From the NCBI GenBank assembly GCA_903813345.2, contig CAIIXF020000005.1:25983375-26047374 (forward strand): 64,000 bases of DNA, read 5' to 3'. Origin of the DNA: Owenia fusiformis (Eukaryota > Annelida > Polychaeta > Sabellida > Oweniidae). Positions 27,801 through 37,030 of this stretch are shown piece by piece. The notes beneath the pieces were generated by a model. The model was not told where the DNA came from and did no database searches. It saw only the letters and a list, made by a program, of their open reading frames with translations. A program made the position numbers and the translations under genes. Within the stretch, counting starts at the first letter, position 1; every line of letters starts with the position of its first letter.

Positions 27801-30800
27801 ATCTGCAACTATTTATACATATAGAAAGAAGGTAAAAAGTTTTTACAAAGTTTCAAACATCTTAAATGTTACATGATACAAAAAATCATTAAAATCTTTG
27901 TTACATTAGACTAATAATAAATCCTAAAATTTTGCCAAAAATCCAGGGGGAGCACTGTGTTTTGAAAATGTGAACATCACTCAATGAATATGGCCTCAAC
28001 TGAGAGCTCATTTGCTTCAGATATGTTTTACTGAATATTGAGATTCAAATTAACCTGAAAGAACCTCAACATTGAAGGGAAAAATTTTCTTGCTTGGTCC
28101 TTTGAAGAAATTCAAATATCTTATAATTTAAGTATGTATCTTTTATTCCCAATCAGGTCGGATTTTATAAAAAACAATTTCATTATCATATCACAATGGT
28201 AGATCTATCACAGTTTTAAAAGAACTCTGTAAATGTATCACCTAATCCTGGGGGGTTTACTGTATATAAACCTTGACGGGGATCCTCGGCGCACATGGGG
28301 TACCTTTTTTGACATTTGGTATGGCAATGGACCCACATTTTAGGATGTGGTATGAGAATGCCAGATCTAGAATGCCCTCATGATGACTTTTGAGGGATGG
28401 AAATGGTCAGATTTTTCAACTTTCTGGTATGAGAATGGTCATGGAAAATATGTTATCTCACAATTATGGTATGGAATTGGTCTAGTTGTAACACATACCG
28501 GTACTTATATGAGGTTGTTGGTTCGTTTTCCTCAAAGATCGCCTTCTTCTTGGGACCTTCTTCAGTTTAAATAAATAGCTTTTTTCCCAGGAAATATTCT
28601 ACTTTGGGCCAGGCATGGCATTGGTATGGCATTGGTCCTATATTTTGACATTTGGTATGGCATTGGTTTCATATTTGGGCATTTGGTATGGCTTTTGGGC
28701 ACTATATCGGTTGGTATGGGAACACATCCAAATTTGACATTTTGGTATGGGAATTTATTGATATCTGAGGGTTCAGCCTAAGACCCCCGCCAAATTTTAT
28801 ACACAGTAAACCCCCCGGGCACCTAATAACAAATGTTCTCCAAAGGATTTTTTAACAAGTGGGTGCAAAATTCTCATGTGGCCAAATATATGAAAATTTT
28901 AAGAAACACCCTTCAAATGTTCCTATGGTAACTGCTTCCCCGTGATAGATCTTGCATTTAATTTATATTTATAACTGAGATCTTAAAAACACCTCTTTTA
29001 TGCTCGTAAAATGTAATTTTTATGGTAATACCATTCTAATGTGCTTGAAATGTTCAAATGTTTTTCATCATATAATATCATCATGGGAAGCCAATCTTTT
29101 AAATCTCGATAATACAGTTTAAAGAAACTAGTATGATCAATAGAAACATGTCCGTGATCAATGATACAACTAACTCTCATGGGCGTAGGGCTATAATTTG
29201 AGTTGGTAAGCACACTCAGGGATGCCTGATTACATAGCCGAAGGCCGTGCATCGCGGGGTATTCTTCCCCGGAAATTTTTTTCAAGGACGTTATTCGATG
29301 GAATCTTAGCATTTTTATCAACTTTAAATGTTGACAATGGTAAAAATACAGATATTGTAGGAAAGCATCAATAAATTCACAAATAAATTAATGCATTTTA
29401 ACACATTTTTAATTTTTTTTCAAATTCATTTGGTACGTCTGTGCGTATTTTGCGTAATAGGCGCTACGCCCATGATGTCTGCAACCTTTTTTATAACACT
29501 AATTCGCAAGACCTAACAAACCCCCCTCAACAAAGGTCAATGTGACATTTTTTGATAATGTTAATTTCCTTTCAAAATAATCATTAGTGCCTTTATTTCC
29601 TAAAATAAAATCTATTATCTTTCAAATGAAATAAAAATTAGGGTAATTGCTTTCCTAGCACTGAAGTTATGTACTTTCAAAGATAGCAGGCATCACAAAA
29701 ACTCAATGGAACGCGAAACTAAATAATCAACAATTTCAAGTTCAACTTGTATTTGTCTTTACCATTCATATTTCAAGAAGTACTACAAATAACAATAAGT
29801 GATTTCGTAAGATAATAGATAAATGCTGACTTATTATCATTTCAATATAATTTCGGTCCATGATTTTTGCTAGCAATCACATAGCAACGGACTGAATATA
29901 AATTGAATTAGTGAAATTGAAAAATTGGGGGTGGGGAAAATAAGAAAAACTATATTTAAAATTGGGAGAGGTTTATCATTATAATTCGGGTACCACAGTT
30001 TACTAAAGCATTATGGAACATGCACAGAAATTAATTAAAATCGATTTTTATGAAATAAAGCATCTTAGAAAGAAAATTCAATTTGATAAATGAGTGCTAT
30101 CTACCAAACAGAGTAATATACTGATTAATTCAATATTTTATGAAAATCATTTTTATTGGCTTAAACTTCTGGCTATCATAACTTTGCTCCTCTTAATTTT
30201 TAACGCCAAAAAGTGCCATTTATCTGTGGCCAAAGCTAGAAAAATAACAGAAGCACAAAAAAACTTGCAAAAAGTACTACTGTATATTGAAAAAATCGAA
30301 CATATAACATGGTGTCCAAAAGCATTTCTTTAGTGTGCTCGAGATCACAAACAATCTATTAACAATGAGGAAATATGACTAAAGAACACAGGGAAATTAA
30401 TAAGCTATTTTATTCTAGCTGTTCAACACTACGCTTTGGCGTACATTGTTCCTATGCCACTGCAATCTCATTTTAAAATTTGAATTATTTGCAAGTGACT
30501 GATCAAGAGACTATTCTTTTCAGCTACTGATCCTGATACAATCTTGCCGGAATCTTTGAAGCACGTGATAGGGGCATGTAAAGGTTACTTGAGTCTCTAG
30601 CCAATTCTTGGCTAGAAGTAATTCCATCTGGAACACAGTGAACTATTGTAAAATTACTAGTCAGGGTTCAATAAATTTAAGTAATATTCTAAAAACTGTC
30701 ATGTTAATATTTCATAAATTGAAATGGAACTGGCCTCGATGAGATATTCAAGAAAAATGGTGATATTCGAAAACTGGACAAAATGTCGTTAACGTCGGAC

Positions 30801-31482
30801 ATTAGTAACTGGCTGTAAATTCAGAAGATGTGAACTATTTTAATTTACATTGATCACTTCATGTGTGTTTTAGAATTTTTGGTGAGGTAATAAGACCAAA
30901 ACTCGCAATTCAAACTGTGATGTGGAAAAATGGCAAACATTTGATTTCAAATTTTATGATTATGACATGACCAGTATACAGCGACATGACTCACATCCGG
31001 CAGAGTAAAAAACATGCAAAGATTTTTGTTTGGACGAAGGCCATGATATTAGTGGCCTTAGAAGAAGGTAATGTATCACAGAAACCTGTATCAACACCTG
31101 ACAGTGACATCTATTGGTGACAGAACCCTGGGAATATATCTCTTATAAGAGATAAAGTGTTATTTCCGGGGTTTGGTCACCAATGGATGTCACTGTCAGA
31201 TGTTGATACAGGTTCCTGTGTAATGGCCTGTAATGTATAGGCTATTCATTCAGTCTTTGAAAGATGTAATTTAGAGTACATGAAATAAAGCAAAGCTAAA
31301 TGCAGTTAGCATGTTGGAAGGATGAGATAAAATTCAAGAGTTGTCAAAAATATATTTCAAGCATTCATGACTCAGTATCATACATTCAAAATGTAACTGC
31401 AAATAAATGATAATAATTTTGACATGTTGAATAGTATCCATGTTTATAAAAGATAGAACGTTACCTGAGCTGCTTTGTCCAT
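9810..31482 (-). CDS. SYP: Synaptophysin-family (physin) synaptic-vesicle membrane protein
   Basis: Four-helix physins sit in synaptic-vesicle membranes and bind synaptobrevin. Six coding exons on the minus strand: 31482-31465, 23652-23587, 13690-13575, 11513-11294, 10684-10472 and 9953-9810, giving 258 residues. Exon 1 encodes only MDKAAQ, like the MDVVNQ start of mammalian synaptophysin. Exon 2 is LATGLNTYAIKEPRGFIKLI. Transmembrane segments are near residues 22-45, 103-127, 141-162 and 211-230. Hallmarks are IFAFAT, SSAEFYVFVGVMAFLYSLGA, LWLISSSAWAQGVTDLK and IFGFLNCGVWVGNLWF. Two NGT sequons and one cysteine pair per luminal loop fit the family. The tail is short (ends PQQ-less: AQQQEPQRV) and lacks the long Tyr/Gly/Pro repeats of vertebrate synaptophysin. 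It may be the common ancestor of SYP, SYNPR and SYPL, so the symbol marks the family. Introns are 7.8, 9.9, 2.1, 0.6 and 0.5 kb. Confidence 0.94.
10269..10440. repeat. CAGTAGAACCTG-family miniature element in synaptophysin intron 5
   Basis: The left end is TACAGTGAGACCTGTAAATG and the right end is AACAGGTCTTCCTG, with internal 'gtggaacact' words. Related to the elements at 38392-38571 and 50395-51252, which have the same outward ends and repeated 'gGAACACcT' motifs. Non-coding. Confidence 0.65.
10883..11197. repeat. Miniature inverted-repeat element in synaptophysin intron 4
   Basis: Inverted ends of about 33 bp: CAAGGGGGACTGGCTCGTAG at the left and, read inward on the other strand, CAAGGAGGACTGGCTCCCAG at the right; both continue GGTTTCAA(C/G)TCGAT. 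The element is about 315 bp and non-coding. A diverged relative of its core is at 30740-31000. Confidence 0.8.
11891..12725. repeat. TTAA-flanked miniature element (about 835 bp) in synaptophysin intron 3
   Basis: The left end is TTAAAGGCCCCATATAAAGT; the right end read inward is TTAAAGTCCCGTCTAAAGTT, giving an imperfect ~24-bp inverted repeat flanked by TTAA. Relatives start at 32663 and 63845. TTAA targets are typical of piggyBac and Kolobok transposons. The AGGC/AGTC tips are closer to Kolobok, but that is inference. No transposase is present. Confidence 0.75.
12726..17567. other. Synaptophysin introns 2-3 (around exon 3): mostly unrecognised sequence
   Basis: Apart from exon 3 (13575-13690) I see no coding exon. 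At 16335-16460 there is a fragment of the GTAGCCAGG family (G10 run, then 'ctggccaaaattctttcaaaatcatgcagttt'). At about 16470-16600 there is a tail fragment of the family described at 17568-18622 ('ccaaatccatcaaccagcattt...tctataccccтct' pattern, read here as CCAAATCCATCAACCAG then TCTCTATACCCC). The rest shows nothing I can name. Confidence 0.5.
17568..18622 (+). repeat. About 1.05-kb non-autonomous element with ~140-bp internal tandem units
   Basis: The head reads ACAGCAATTCCACGGAGTAG then CAAATCCCACCGAAC. The tail reads CCCCCTCGAACTTCGTTCGG then TGGGATAAC, so ATCCCACCGAAC (17598) and GTTCGGTGGGAT (18609) form a perfect 12-bp inverted pair. Between them are about six and a half units of roughly 140 bp, starting near 17651, 17791, 17932, 18081, 18221, 18371 and 18491. 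Each has AACCAAATCCATCAACTGGT, a TATTTGAGTTATCAAA block and AATGGCGGCCATTTTGAAAT. A GGACGGAC-type simple repeat precedes the tail. No open frame of note. Confidence 0.8.
18962..21419. mobile_element. Complete long-inverted-repeat foldback element with 5-bp target duplication
   Basis: The element runs 18967-21414 (2448 bp) and is flanked by ATGTT at 18962-18966 and 21415-21419. Both ends start CACTGGGGGGTATCGTGATG and share an inverted repeat of about 250 bp with few mismatches. Each tip holds a perfect hairpin, GATGCAACAACAC-N-GTGTTGTTGCATC (18983-19009 and 21372-21398). Further copies of GATGCAACAACACC sit inside each arm (19204, 19236, a degenerate one at 19258; inverted at 21110, 21142, 21164). 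The centre carries a purine-rich simple repeat and two diverged copies of a CAAAACGCCATAACTTCCGA block (19990 and 20467). No transposase frame is present, so it would need help in trans. It lies in synaptophysin intron 2. Confidence 0.88.
19640..19930. repeat. Purine-rich (GGATA/GGAAGGATA)n simple repeat inside the foldback element
   Basis: Almost all-purine on the plus strand for about 280 bp, built from GGATA, GGAAGGATA, GAATA and GGATGGAT words. It separates the left arm from the centre of the 18967-21414 element. The Ile/Leu/Ser/Pro-rich minus-strand frame over it is a translation of the repeat, not a gene. Confidence 0.9.
21420..23580. other. Synaptophysin intron 2, 5' part: GTAGCCAGG-family fragment, otherwise unrecognised
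   Basis: At about 21600-21790 is a fragment of the GTAGCCAGG family ('ttgccagggaggggagtcactttt...ctgcatgattttagaagaacttttggccaggg' in short blocks). The remainder to exon 2 (23587-23652) has only short open frames and no recognisable exon. Confidence 0.5.
24235..24770. repeat. Direct duplication of ~235 bp joined to a GTCACCACC-family end
   Basis: Copy 1 is about 24235-24472 and copy 2 about 24476-24707. They share AACAGAGGATATCTTCTG, GAAGATCAAGATATTTTGCA, AAAGTTCAATGTCTAACTAA, a C-tract and ATAAACTAAATAAGRCATTA. Copy 2 continues into a unit ending GGTGGTGACC (24757-24766), the inverse of the GTCACCACC motif seen at 5230 and 60580. Found in synaptophysin intron 1. Confidence 0.8.
26418..26877. 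repeat. TTAA-flanked miniature element, 460 bp
   Basis: Left end TTAAGGATGCAGTACCGGGT; right end read inward TTAAAGATGCAGTACCAGGT. The inverted repeat is about 22 bp and both ends abut TTAA. Non-coding, in synaptophysin intron 1. Confidence 0.82.
28247..28817. repeat. GGGGGGTTTACTGTATA element with internal 'GGTATGGCATTGG' tandem units
   Basis: Left end GGGGGGTTTACTGTATATAA; right end read inward GGGGGGTTTACTGTGTATAA. The interior is a degenerate tandem array of about 35 bp units (GGTATGGCATTGGTCCTATA, then TTTGGACATTT). An inverse-orientation relative is at about 63584-63840. Non-coding. Confidence 0.8.
29178..29474. repeat. Short element with CATGGGCGTAG ends
   Basis: CATGGGCGTAG at 29178-29188 and its inverse CTACGCCCATG at 29464-29474 bound about 297 bp. 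The inverted end is only about 11-14 bp, so this is a weaker call than the others. Non-coding. Confidence 0.5.
29475..31069. other. Synaptophysin intron 1: unrecognised sequence plus a diverged element core
   Basis: About 30740-31000 is a diverged copy of the core of the 10883-11197 element (shared 'aaatgtcgttaa', 'ctgtaaattcaga', 'attgatcacttcatgtgtgttttagaattttt', 'gattatgacatgac', each only roughly matched). The clear terminal repeats are missing. Nothing else was recognised. Confidence 0.5.
31070..31225. repeat. Near-complete hairpin (foldback) of ~65-bp arms
   Basis: The left arm (to 31137) contains AACCTGTATCAACACCTGAC and AGTGACATCTATTGGTGACA. The right arm (31160 on) contains the inverse: CACCAATGGATGTCACTGTC and AGATGTTGATACAGGTTCCTG as shorter blocks. 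The loop is about 22 bp and holds TCTCTTATAAGAGA. It lies about 240 bp inside synaptophysin intron 1. Confidence 0.85.
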
Positions 31483-32180
31483 GTTTGTATCTTGCAGTGG
31501 ATAATGCCAACTGTTTTAGTTTATAATTGACTACAATAAGTAGCCTTTTAGTGCATATTTTTAACTAAAACAAAATTCGTAGCAGTAAAAAATTATTTCA
31601 ATTTTTACCGGAAGTAATGAATAAAGGAAATGATTTGATTGGTTGTCAGGTTTTAAGACTGAAATCTACTATTTTAATCCCTTTAAAAATACCAGTCTTA
31701 TGTGTGAATTAAAACATATAATATGTTTTACTCACTTTGTTATATATTTTTTTATTTGGTATCACAAATTTGCAAAAAATATACCGGAAGTCAAGATAAT
31801 ATTACGAGGTGAATAAGCGGGCCTAGCAAAATATTTTCGTAAGTTTCTTTCATTAATTTCCTTTTTGCTCAACATAAAGATATCCCTATACTAAATTTGT
31901 CATTCCAAGTGTTATAACTACTTTATTTACACATGAACCAATCTTGTTTAAGGCACACCAGTCAGTAAATATGGTATTATTGCCGTTTGAAAATTACCGG
32001 TTGCTTTGTCATGCTCAAGAAGAAGTGAAGACGGTTCATCATTCACGGACCTCTGCCAAATTACCTCCTCTGTGTCTAGGCTCAATAAATATACTTACAA
32101 GGACAAGACACGAGATCTTCAGGAGATTTATTTTTCCTTGATTTTGGAGTCAGTTTATCAATAAATATCACATGTCATAC

Positions 32181-32261
32181 CTCAAACGATGCGTACATGA
32201 ACATGTTGTTGTTACCATAGCTTCAACTCCAATCACTAAAGCCACACATCCAAGAAAGCGT
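32181..32261 (-). other. Candidate minus-strand exon of unknown gene (81 bp)
   Basis: On the minus strand a good acceptor (TTTTATCAACAG) is followed by 81 bases and a GTATGA donor. One frame is open (begins RFLGCVALVIGVEAMVTTT), the other two have stops. It could be a 5' untranslated exon of the synaptophysin gene, a coding exon of another transcript, or chance. I do not recognise the peptide. Confidence 0.22.
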
Positions 32262-32662
32262 CTGTTGATAAAAGCATAAAATAAGCGAGCGTATATTTAA
32301 TGGAGTGCTTCGGCTAACTCCGTTGTTCAAATTTTTATTCCCGAAGTCAAATGCCTTATCTTCCCATTTATCCTTTGAGCCTACTACCAATAGATGCTGG
32401 ATCTGGCTCGAGATCTGTGATTTCATTTCAGATTTTCAATAATCTAATTGTCATCCTTGACCCGTTTTAGGGCGTAAAATGAAAAAATAAGATTCCTAAT
32501 TTTGCTAGGAATGTTAGGTACCCAGTCACCTTGGTACCCAGTTACCCGGTCACCCAGCTTTTTACACAAGCCCCAGAAAACTCAGAATTGGTCGTCATTT
32601 CAATTTCCTTGACAATTGGTTTGGCCCTAATTGATTGCCACTAATTTTCATTTGAACTATAT

Positions 32663-33780
32663 TTAAGGCCTCATATAAAGTTTAAATCACTTTGGCATTA
32701 TTGTTATCAAAATGTGCCATGTGAAACTTTAATTTAACTTCAAAATGTTGATTTTGAAGGACTTTTTTGTTAAAAAAATGTGAATTTATTTCAAATAAAA
32801 TTTTAGTTGTCACGCTCATATATTGTTAAAGGGGCAATAAGGCTTGTAGAGAGAAAATAGGAAAATTTTAACTTTTTCTGAGCTATCAAGGCAACAGTTG
32901 GCTTAACATCTTCTTCGACATACCTATTTTCTTAAAATATATGGATAAACTATCAATTTCGGCATTAAAAAGTGTAAATTCAGTTCAAAGCTTCAAAAAG
33001 GGGACGTCCACTTTTATATTTTTAAGATCCACCATGTTTGAAGAGGAAAATAAGCTGAAATAATGATTATCTAGGGAGTTTCTTTGTAGAAAATAAAAAT
33101 AGATGTAAGACTTGATGAAATATCCAAGCTTAAATATATTTTGACACTGGTCCATGATCGTTGAATGGCCCCTCTGCACTAATTATTGCACCTTTAAGTA
33201 ATCAGGTAATGACATGCCTAACATATTTTGTGTTGAAAATTGGTGGAAAAAAGCATGGTTCAGAAAAAAAGAATTTTTAAAATTGAAGTTCTTATTGAAT
33301 CCATTTATACATAAATATTTAATACACTGTACATGAGAAAAACTTATTTTCAACCTAGATTGGCCAACAATATTGCTTTATTTTGAAAGTTTAGCATATT
33401 TAGGAAATATTTGTACAAGAAAAAATTGGCACCTGAGTGTGTATCATTGGGACATCACAATTTTTTAAAATGTTTTAAATGTTACACCACAGTATACAGG
33501 TCCGTAACTATTCTGAGCACTTTTCAAGTGATTTTAGCCACTTTTGGGCCAAGGATGTCAAAAGTAAACCCCTCCCTGGAATTGTTCAAAAAGTAAACCA
33601 CCCTTGGCAAATTCTGGCTATGGGCCTGGTATATTCATACAATCAAAGATTGAATGGTTGAAATAATATGGCTTTCGCCTCATCAATGGAATAAGTCATA
33701 TTTTTAAAAAATGTCTCAAATGTTTCAAGTCATGAAAAATAATATATGAATAATTTAACTATATTACACAGGGCCTTTAA
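32663..33780. repeat. TTAA-flanked element (~1.1 kb) carrying nested insertions
   Basis: Left end TTAAGGCCTCATATAAAGTT; right end read inward TTAAAGGCCCTGTGTAATAT. It is a relative of 11891-12725. A second TTAA-flanked element sits inside it at 32826-33197: left TTAAAGGGGCAATAAGGCTT, right read inward TTAAAGGTGCAATAATTAGT. A GTAGCCAGG-family fragment also lies inside, at about 33490-33625. No transposase frame was seen. Confidence 0.75.
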
Positions 33781-33916
33781 TAGTTTGCATAGTTATTGCT
33801 ATTCTGCTGTCTGTCACTTTTGAATTGGCTCAGGAAAATGACATCTGAAAAATACATTTTAATAGTGTAGTTCTTTTGATTATATTTCAGAATACTACCA
33901 ATAACAAGGAAACACA

Positions 33917-36900
33917 ATGTTTCTGACAAGATCTGAATATGACAGAGGTGTCAACACATTCTCCCCTGAAGGACGGTTATTCCAAGTGGAGTATGCAATA
34001 GAAGCAATTAAGGTATGCTTTAATAGTGTAACTATTCTGGTAATTGTTCGGTGACTCTTTTGTTGCCTCAACGATGCTCAACACACAACTGTTGTGAGTT
34101 TGTCTAGGTACTCAAACCAATACCTTTTTTAATATCCTTTACTATCATTAAGAAGTTCTTCTGAAATGCTTTTTTTGGCACCAAAAAGTGAGACAATACA
34201 TCTTTCAAAAGTGAATGTTGCTGGGACTTATACGCTGCCATACAGTACTATTACACTACACTACACAGTACTGTTTATGAAAAAGTGCTGGACAGCGCTG
34301 TAAAAACATAACTGTACATTTCTGTTTTCTAAAACAGTGCTGTATTACTCTGTAAACACAGTGCTGTTCTATGCTGTTTAAAACAGTGCTGTTAGAATAG
34401 CACTCTACATTGCTGTACAGAGCAATGTCCGATCTGCATTGTCCAGTACTGTTTACAGCACTGTATAGACCTGCAAGATTATGTTGCGGATTGAGGGTGT
34501 AGATATTCACATACCGATTTTCTGATAAGTGTTCTTATTTGAAGGTGTTCACTTCAGAGAGATGTTCACTTGCATATGGTTTTTCTGTATTCACTGTATC
34601 ATAATCATAAATGGGGTACATTCTTCAAAGATAAATGTTCTCATAATTTGTGTTTCATATATTTATTTTCAGTAGCAGTTTTATTTTAACAGTTTATTTC
34701 ATTCTAAAGCAGTTACTTTTGACAATATTTATTAACTCTCAATCAAATGTGTTTCAGCTTGGGTCTACTGCTATAGGAATCCAGACCTCTGAGGGTGTAG
34801 TACTAGCTGTAGAGAAGCGTGTCACATCATCTCTGATAGAGCCTTCATCCATAGAAAAAATTGTTGAAATTGATACACATATAGGTAGGTTGTATGTCAT
34901 TCTATTTTAAATATTATATGTGTGTTAAATGGAAGATCAATATTCTACTTGTTACGGTGAATTCAAATAAAATTCTTTGAAAACCTTGATGCCAATGGCT
35001 GTTTTTGAATTTGAATCACCCATATCTTGCTTACAATCTACCTTTTCTTGTAAAATTTGAAATCTATGATGTTTTGAATGTGTGGAATCTTCAATTTTTT
35101 CAATCATTTTTGCCCTTCAATTTGAAAAAACTATGCATTGTTTGAACTTTTTTCAGGCTGTGCCATGAGTGGTTTAATAGCAGATTCACGCACCATGATA
35201 GACAAAGCAAGAGTTGAGGCTCAGAACCATTGGTTCACATACAATGAAAGAATGACTGTTGAAAGTGTCACACAATCTGTTAGCAATCTCGCCCTGGCTT
35301 TTGGTGATGATGATGCCGGACCAGCCATGGTAAGAGAAACTAGTTAATACTTAGTACATCTATATGTACAATACAATTGTATACATTTGAATTCAGTGAT
35401 CTCCAGCATTTATGGAGTTTCCAATTGGCAGTGCACCCACTTGAGATTTATAGTCGACTAGTACCTAGTGGAACATTCATAAGCAACCAATTCTAGAATT
35501 GGAAAAATATCAAGGAAAAGTGTCGTATTTTGACAAAGTTTAGCGAGAACTATTGAAATGAGAGTTTCACTTATGTTTCATTTATGAGAAATTCTCCTGA
35601 GTAGTACATTAATTATTATATTAGATATGTAAATATTTTCCTACATTTTCCATTTTTGTTGTAGAGTCGACCATTTGGTGTAGCTCTATTATTTGCTGGT
35701 ATTGATGATAAAGGTCCCCAGCTATTCCATATGGACCCCTCGGGCACATTCATACAATTTGATGCCAAAGCTATCGGGTCAGGGTCAGAAGGAGCACAGC
35801 AAGCACTACAGGAGGTTTATCATAAGGTAACAGCATCTACATCACAAAAATGGAGAATCCTCAGCCTTGAAAATGAAACAAAAATATTTCAGGCATATTG
35901 ATTGAAAAGCTTGAATTTTTCAATGCTTGTTTTTCGTTTAGGATGTTTTATCCAAAATTTAATCACATTTGTGTCTTTCATAGTCAAAATACATCAAGCT
36001 AGTGATTGGGATATTTGTTCTCTCAAGTGAAACCATTTGTTGAAACTGATACAAGAATTGAAATGGTTGAAGTGATTAAAATGGTTGAAATGTAATTGTA
36101 AAGTTTTTCTAAAATTTATTAGTATCTTAACATTCATTTAATATTGTATTTAGGCTTACACATCTGAACTTTTATTATTCCTTGGATGTACTAGTATGTT
36201 GTAAAAGTGTTTTCAAATAAACCAAATACTTGGTTTGACTTTAATTTTTCCATTGAGATGTGTTCACATTAACATGTTCCGATAACATCAGAAAGAATTA
36301 ATTAATAATAAAAAGTAGTGCTGGAATACCTTTGATCTAGGTTTACTATGTTCTACCTTTATTACTCTTAGGCCATGTCATTAAAAGAAGCAAAGAAGAA
36401 TGCTCTAACTATACTAAAACAGGTCATGGAGGAAAAGCTAAATGCCACAAATGTAGAGGTGAGAATGAATTTAGTACAAGACCCAGTGACCCCCTCCCAA
36501 TACTTGACTACACACCTTCGCAAACTTGTGGAAAGTTGTGTAGTTGGGGGAGCTCAGAAGGCTTTGTAGCTAGACTAGAATGAATTTTTTATTAGATCTC
36601 ATAAAACTCACAAAACTGGCATTTCTCTGGTGTTTGCTGATGAATATTCTCATTTTAAATACATGTTTTTAAATAGCAGTCCATAGGTGCAAATCCAGTG
36701 AAATTGCCCAGACCAAGAGTTCAAGGAACCTATTTTATTTAAATTTTGAAACCAAACCTGTGTTTCATTCTCACACTGGGGTTATAATTGACTCTAAATA
36801 AATGAATCTAAACAATAATTAAGTGGAACTTGATATTTTTATATTTGAAGCTGCAATTTATATTTATTCATACTGTACGTTAGGTTTTTCGGACAGCACA

Positions 36901-37030
36901 TATTGAACTAATTTCCCCTTTAACTCATGAATGATTGATTGCTTTCCAGATGGGTGTATGTGTCCCAGGAACTATGTTCACCATGTGTACAAAAGAAGAA
37001 ATAGAAGATGTAATCAAGGACATTCAATAG
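33917..37030 (+). CDS. PSMA5: PSMA5, 20S proteasome subunit alpha type-5
   Basis: Alpha-5 (zeta) is a structural subunit of the outer heptameric ring of the 20S proteasome, in cytosol and nucleus. Six coding exons: 33917-34012, 34758-34884, 35157-35329, 35665-35826, 36372-36458 and 36950-37030, all with AG/GT borders. They join to 241 residues, the same length as human. The start is fixed by the family N-terminus [20 protein letters not shown], which holds the alpha-subunit signature continuing into [12 protein letters not shown]. Other hallmarks are [42 protein letters not shown] and [14 protein letters not shown]. The alpha family has no catalytic threonine. The C-terminus ends [12 protein letters not shown]; human ends with VIKDI. 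The segment before it ([13 protein letters not shown]) is the least conserved part. No break is seen. Confidence 0.98.
34200..34510. repeat. Cluster of ACAGTGCTGT-type palindromic decamers in PSMA5 intron 1
   Basis: About 300 bp dense in near-palindromes: ACAGTACTGT, ACAGCGCTGT, ACAGTGCTGT (three times), and ACAGCACTGT, joined by short spacers. The 84-codon minus-strand frame here is just the repeat. No regular unit length was evident. Confidence 0.7.

Larger units (their letters stand above)
31483..33890. promoter_or_regulatory. Head-to-head upstream region of synaptophysin and PSMA5, with two ETS-like sites
   Basis: The two start codons are 2.4 kb apart and point away from each other. ACCGGAAGT (ETS/GABP consensus) occurs at 31607-31615 and 31783-31791. 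Such sites are common in housekeeping promoters, but no transcription start can be fixed. The PSMA5 ATG exon has a good acceptor (TATATTTCAG at 33881-33890), so an untranslated first exon probably lies further upstream in this region. Much of 32663-33780 is mobile-element sequence. Confidence 0.35.

Noticed and set aside
31944-32141. 65-codon plus-strand frame upstream of PSMA5
   Set aside because: No recognised protein, no good splice sites, and frames of this length are common by chance here.
36375-36569. Open read-through of PSMA5 exon 5 into intron 5
   Set aside because: The exon ends at a good GTGAGA donor and the joined product has the exact family length; the extension is intron sequence.
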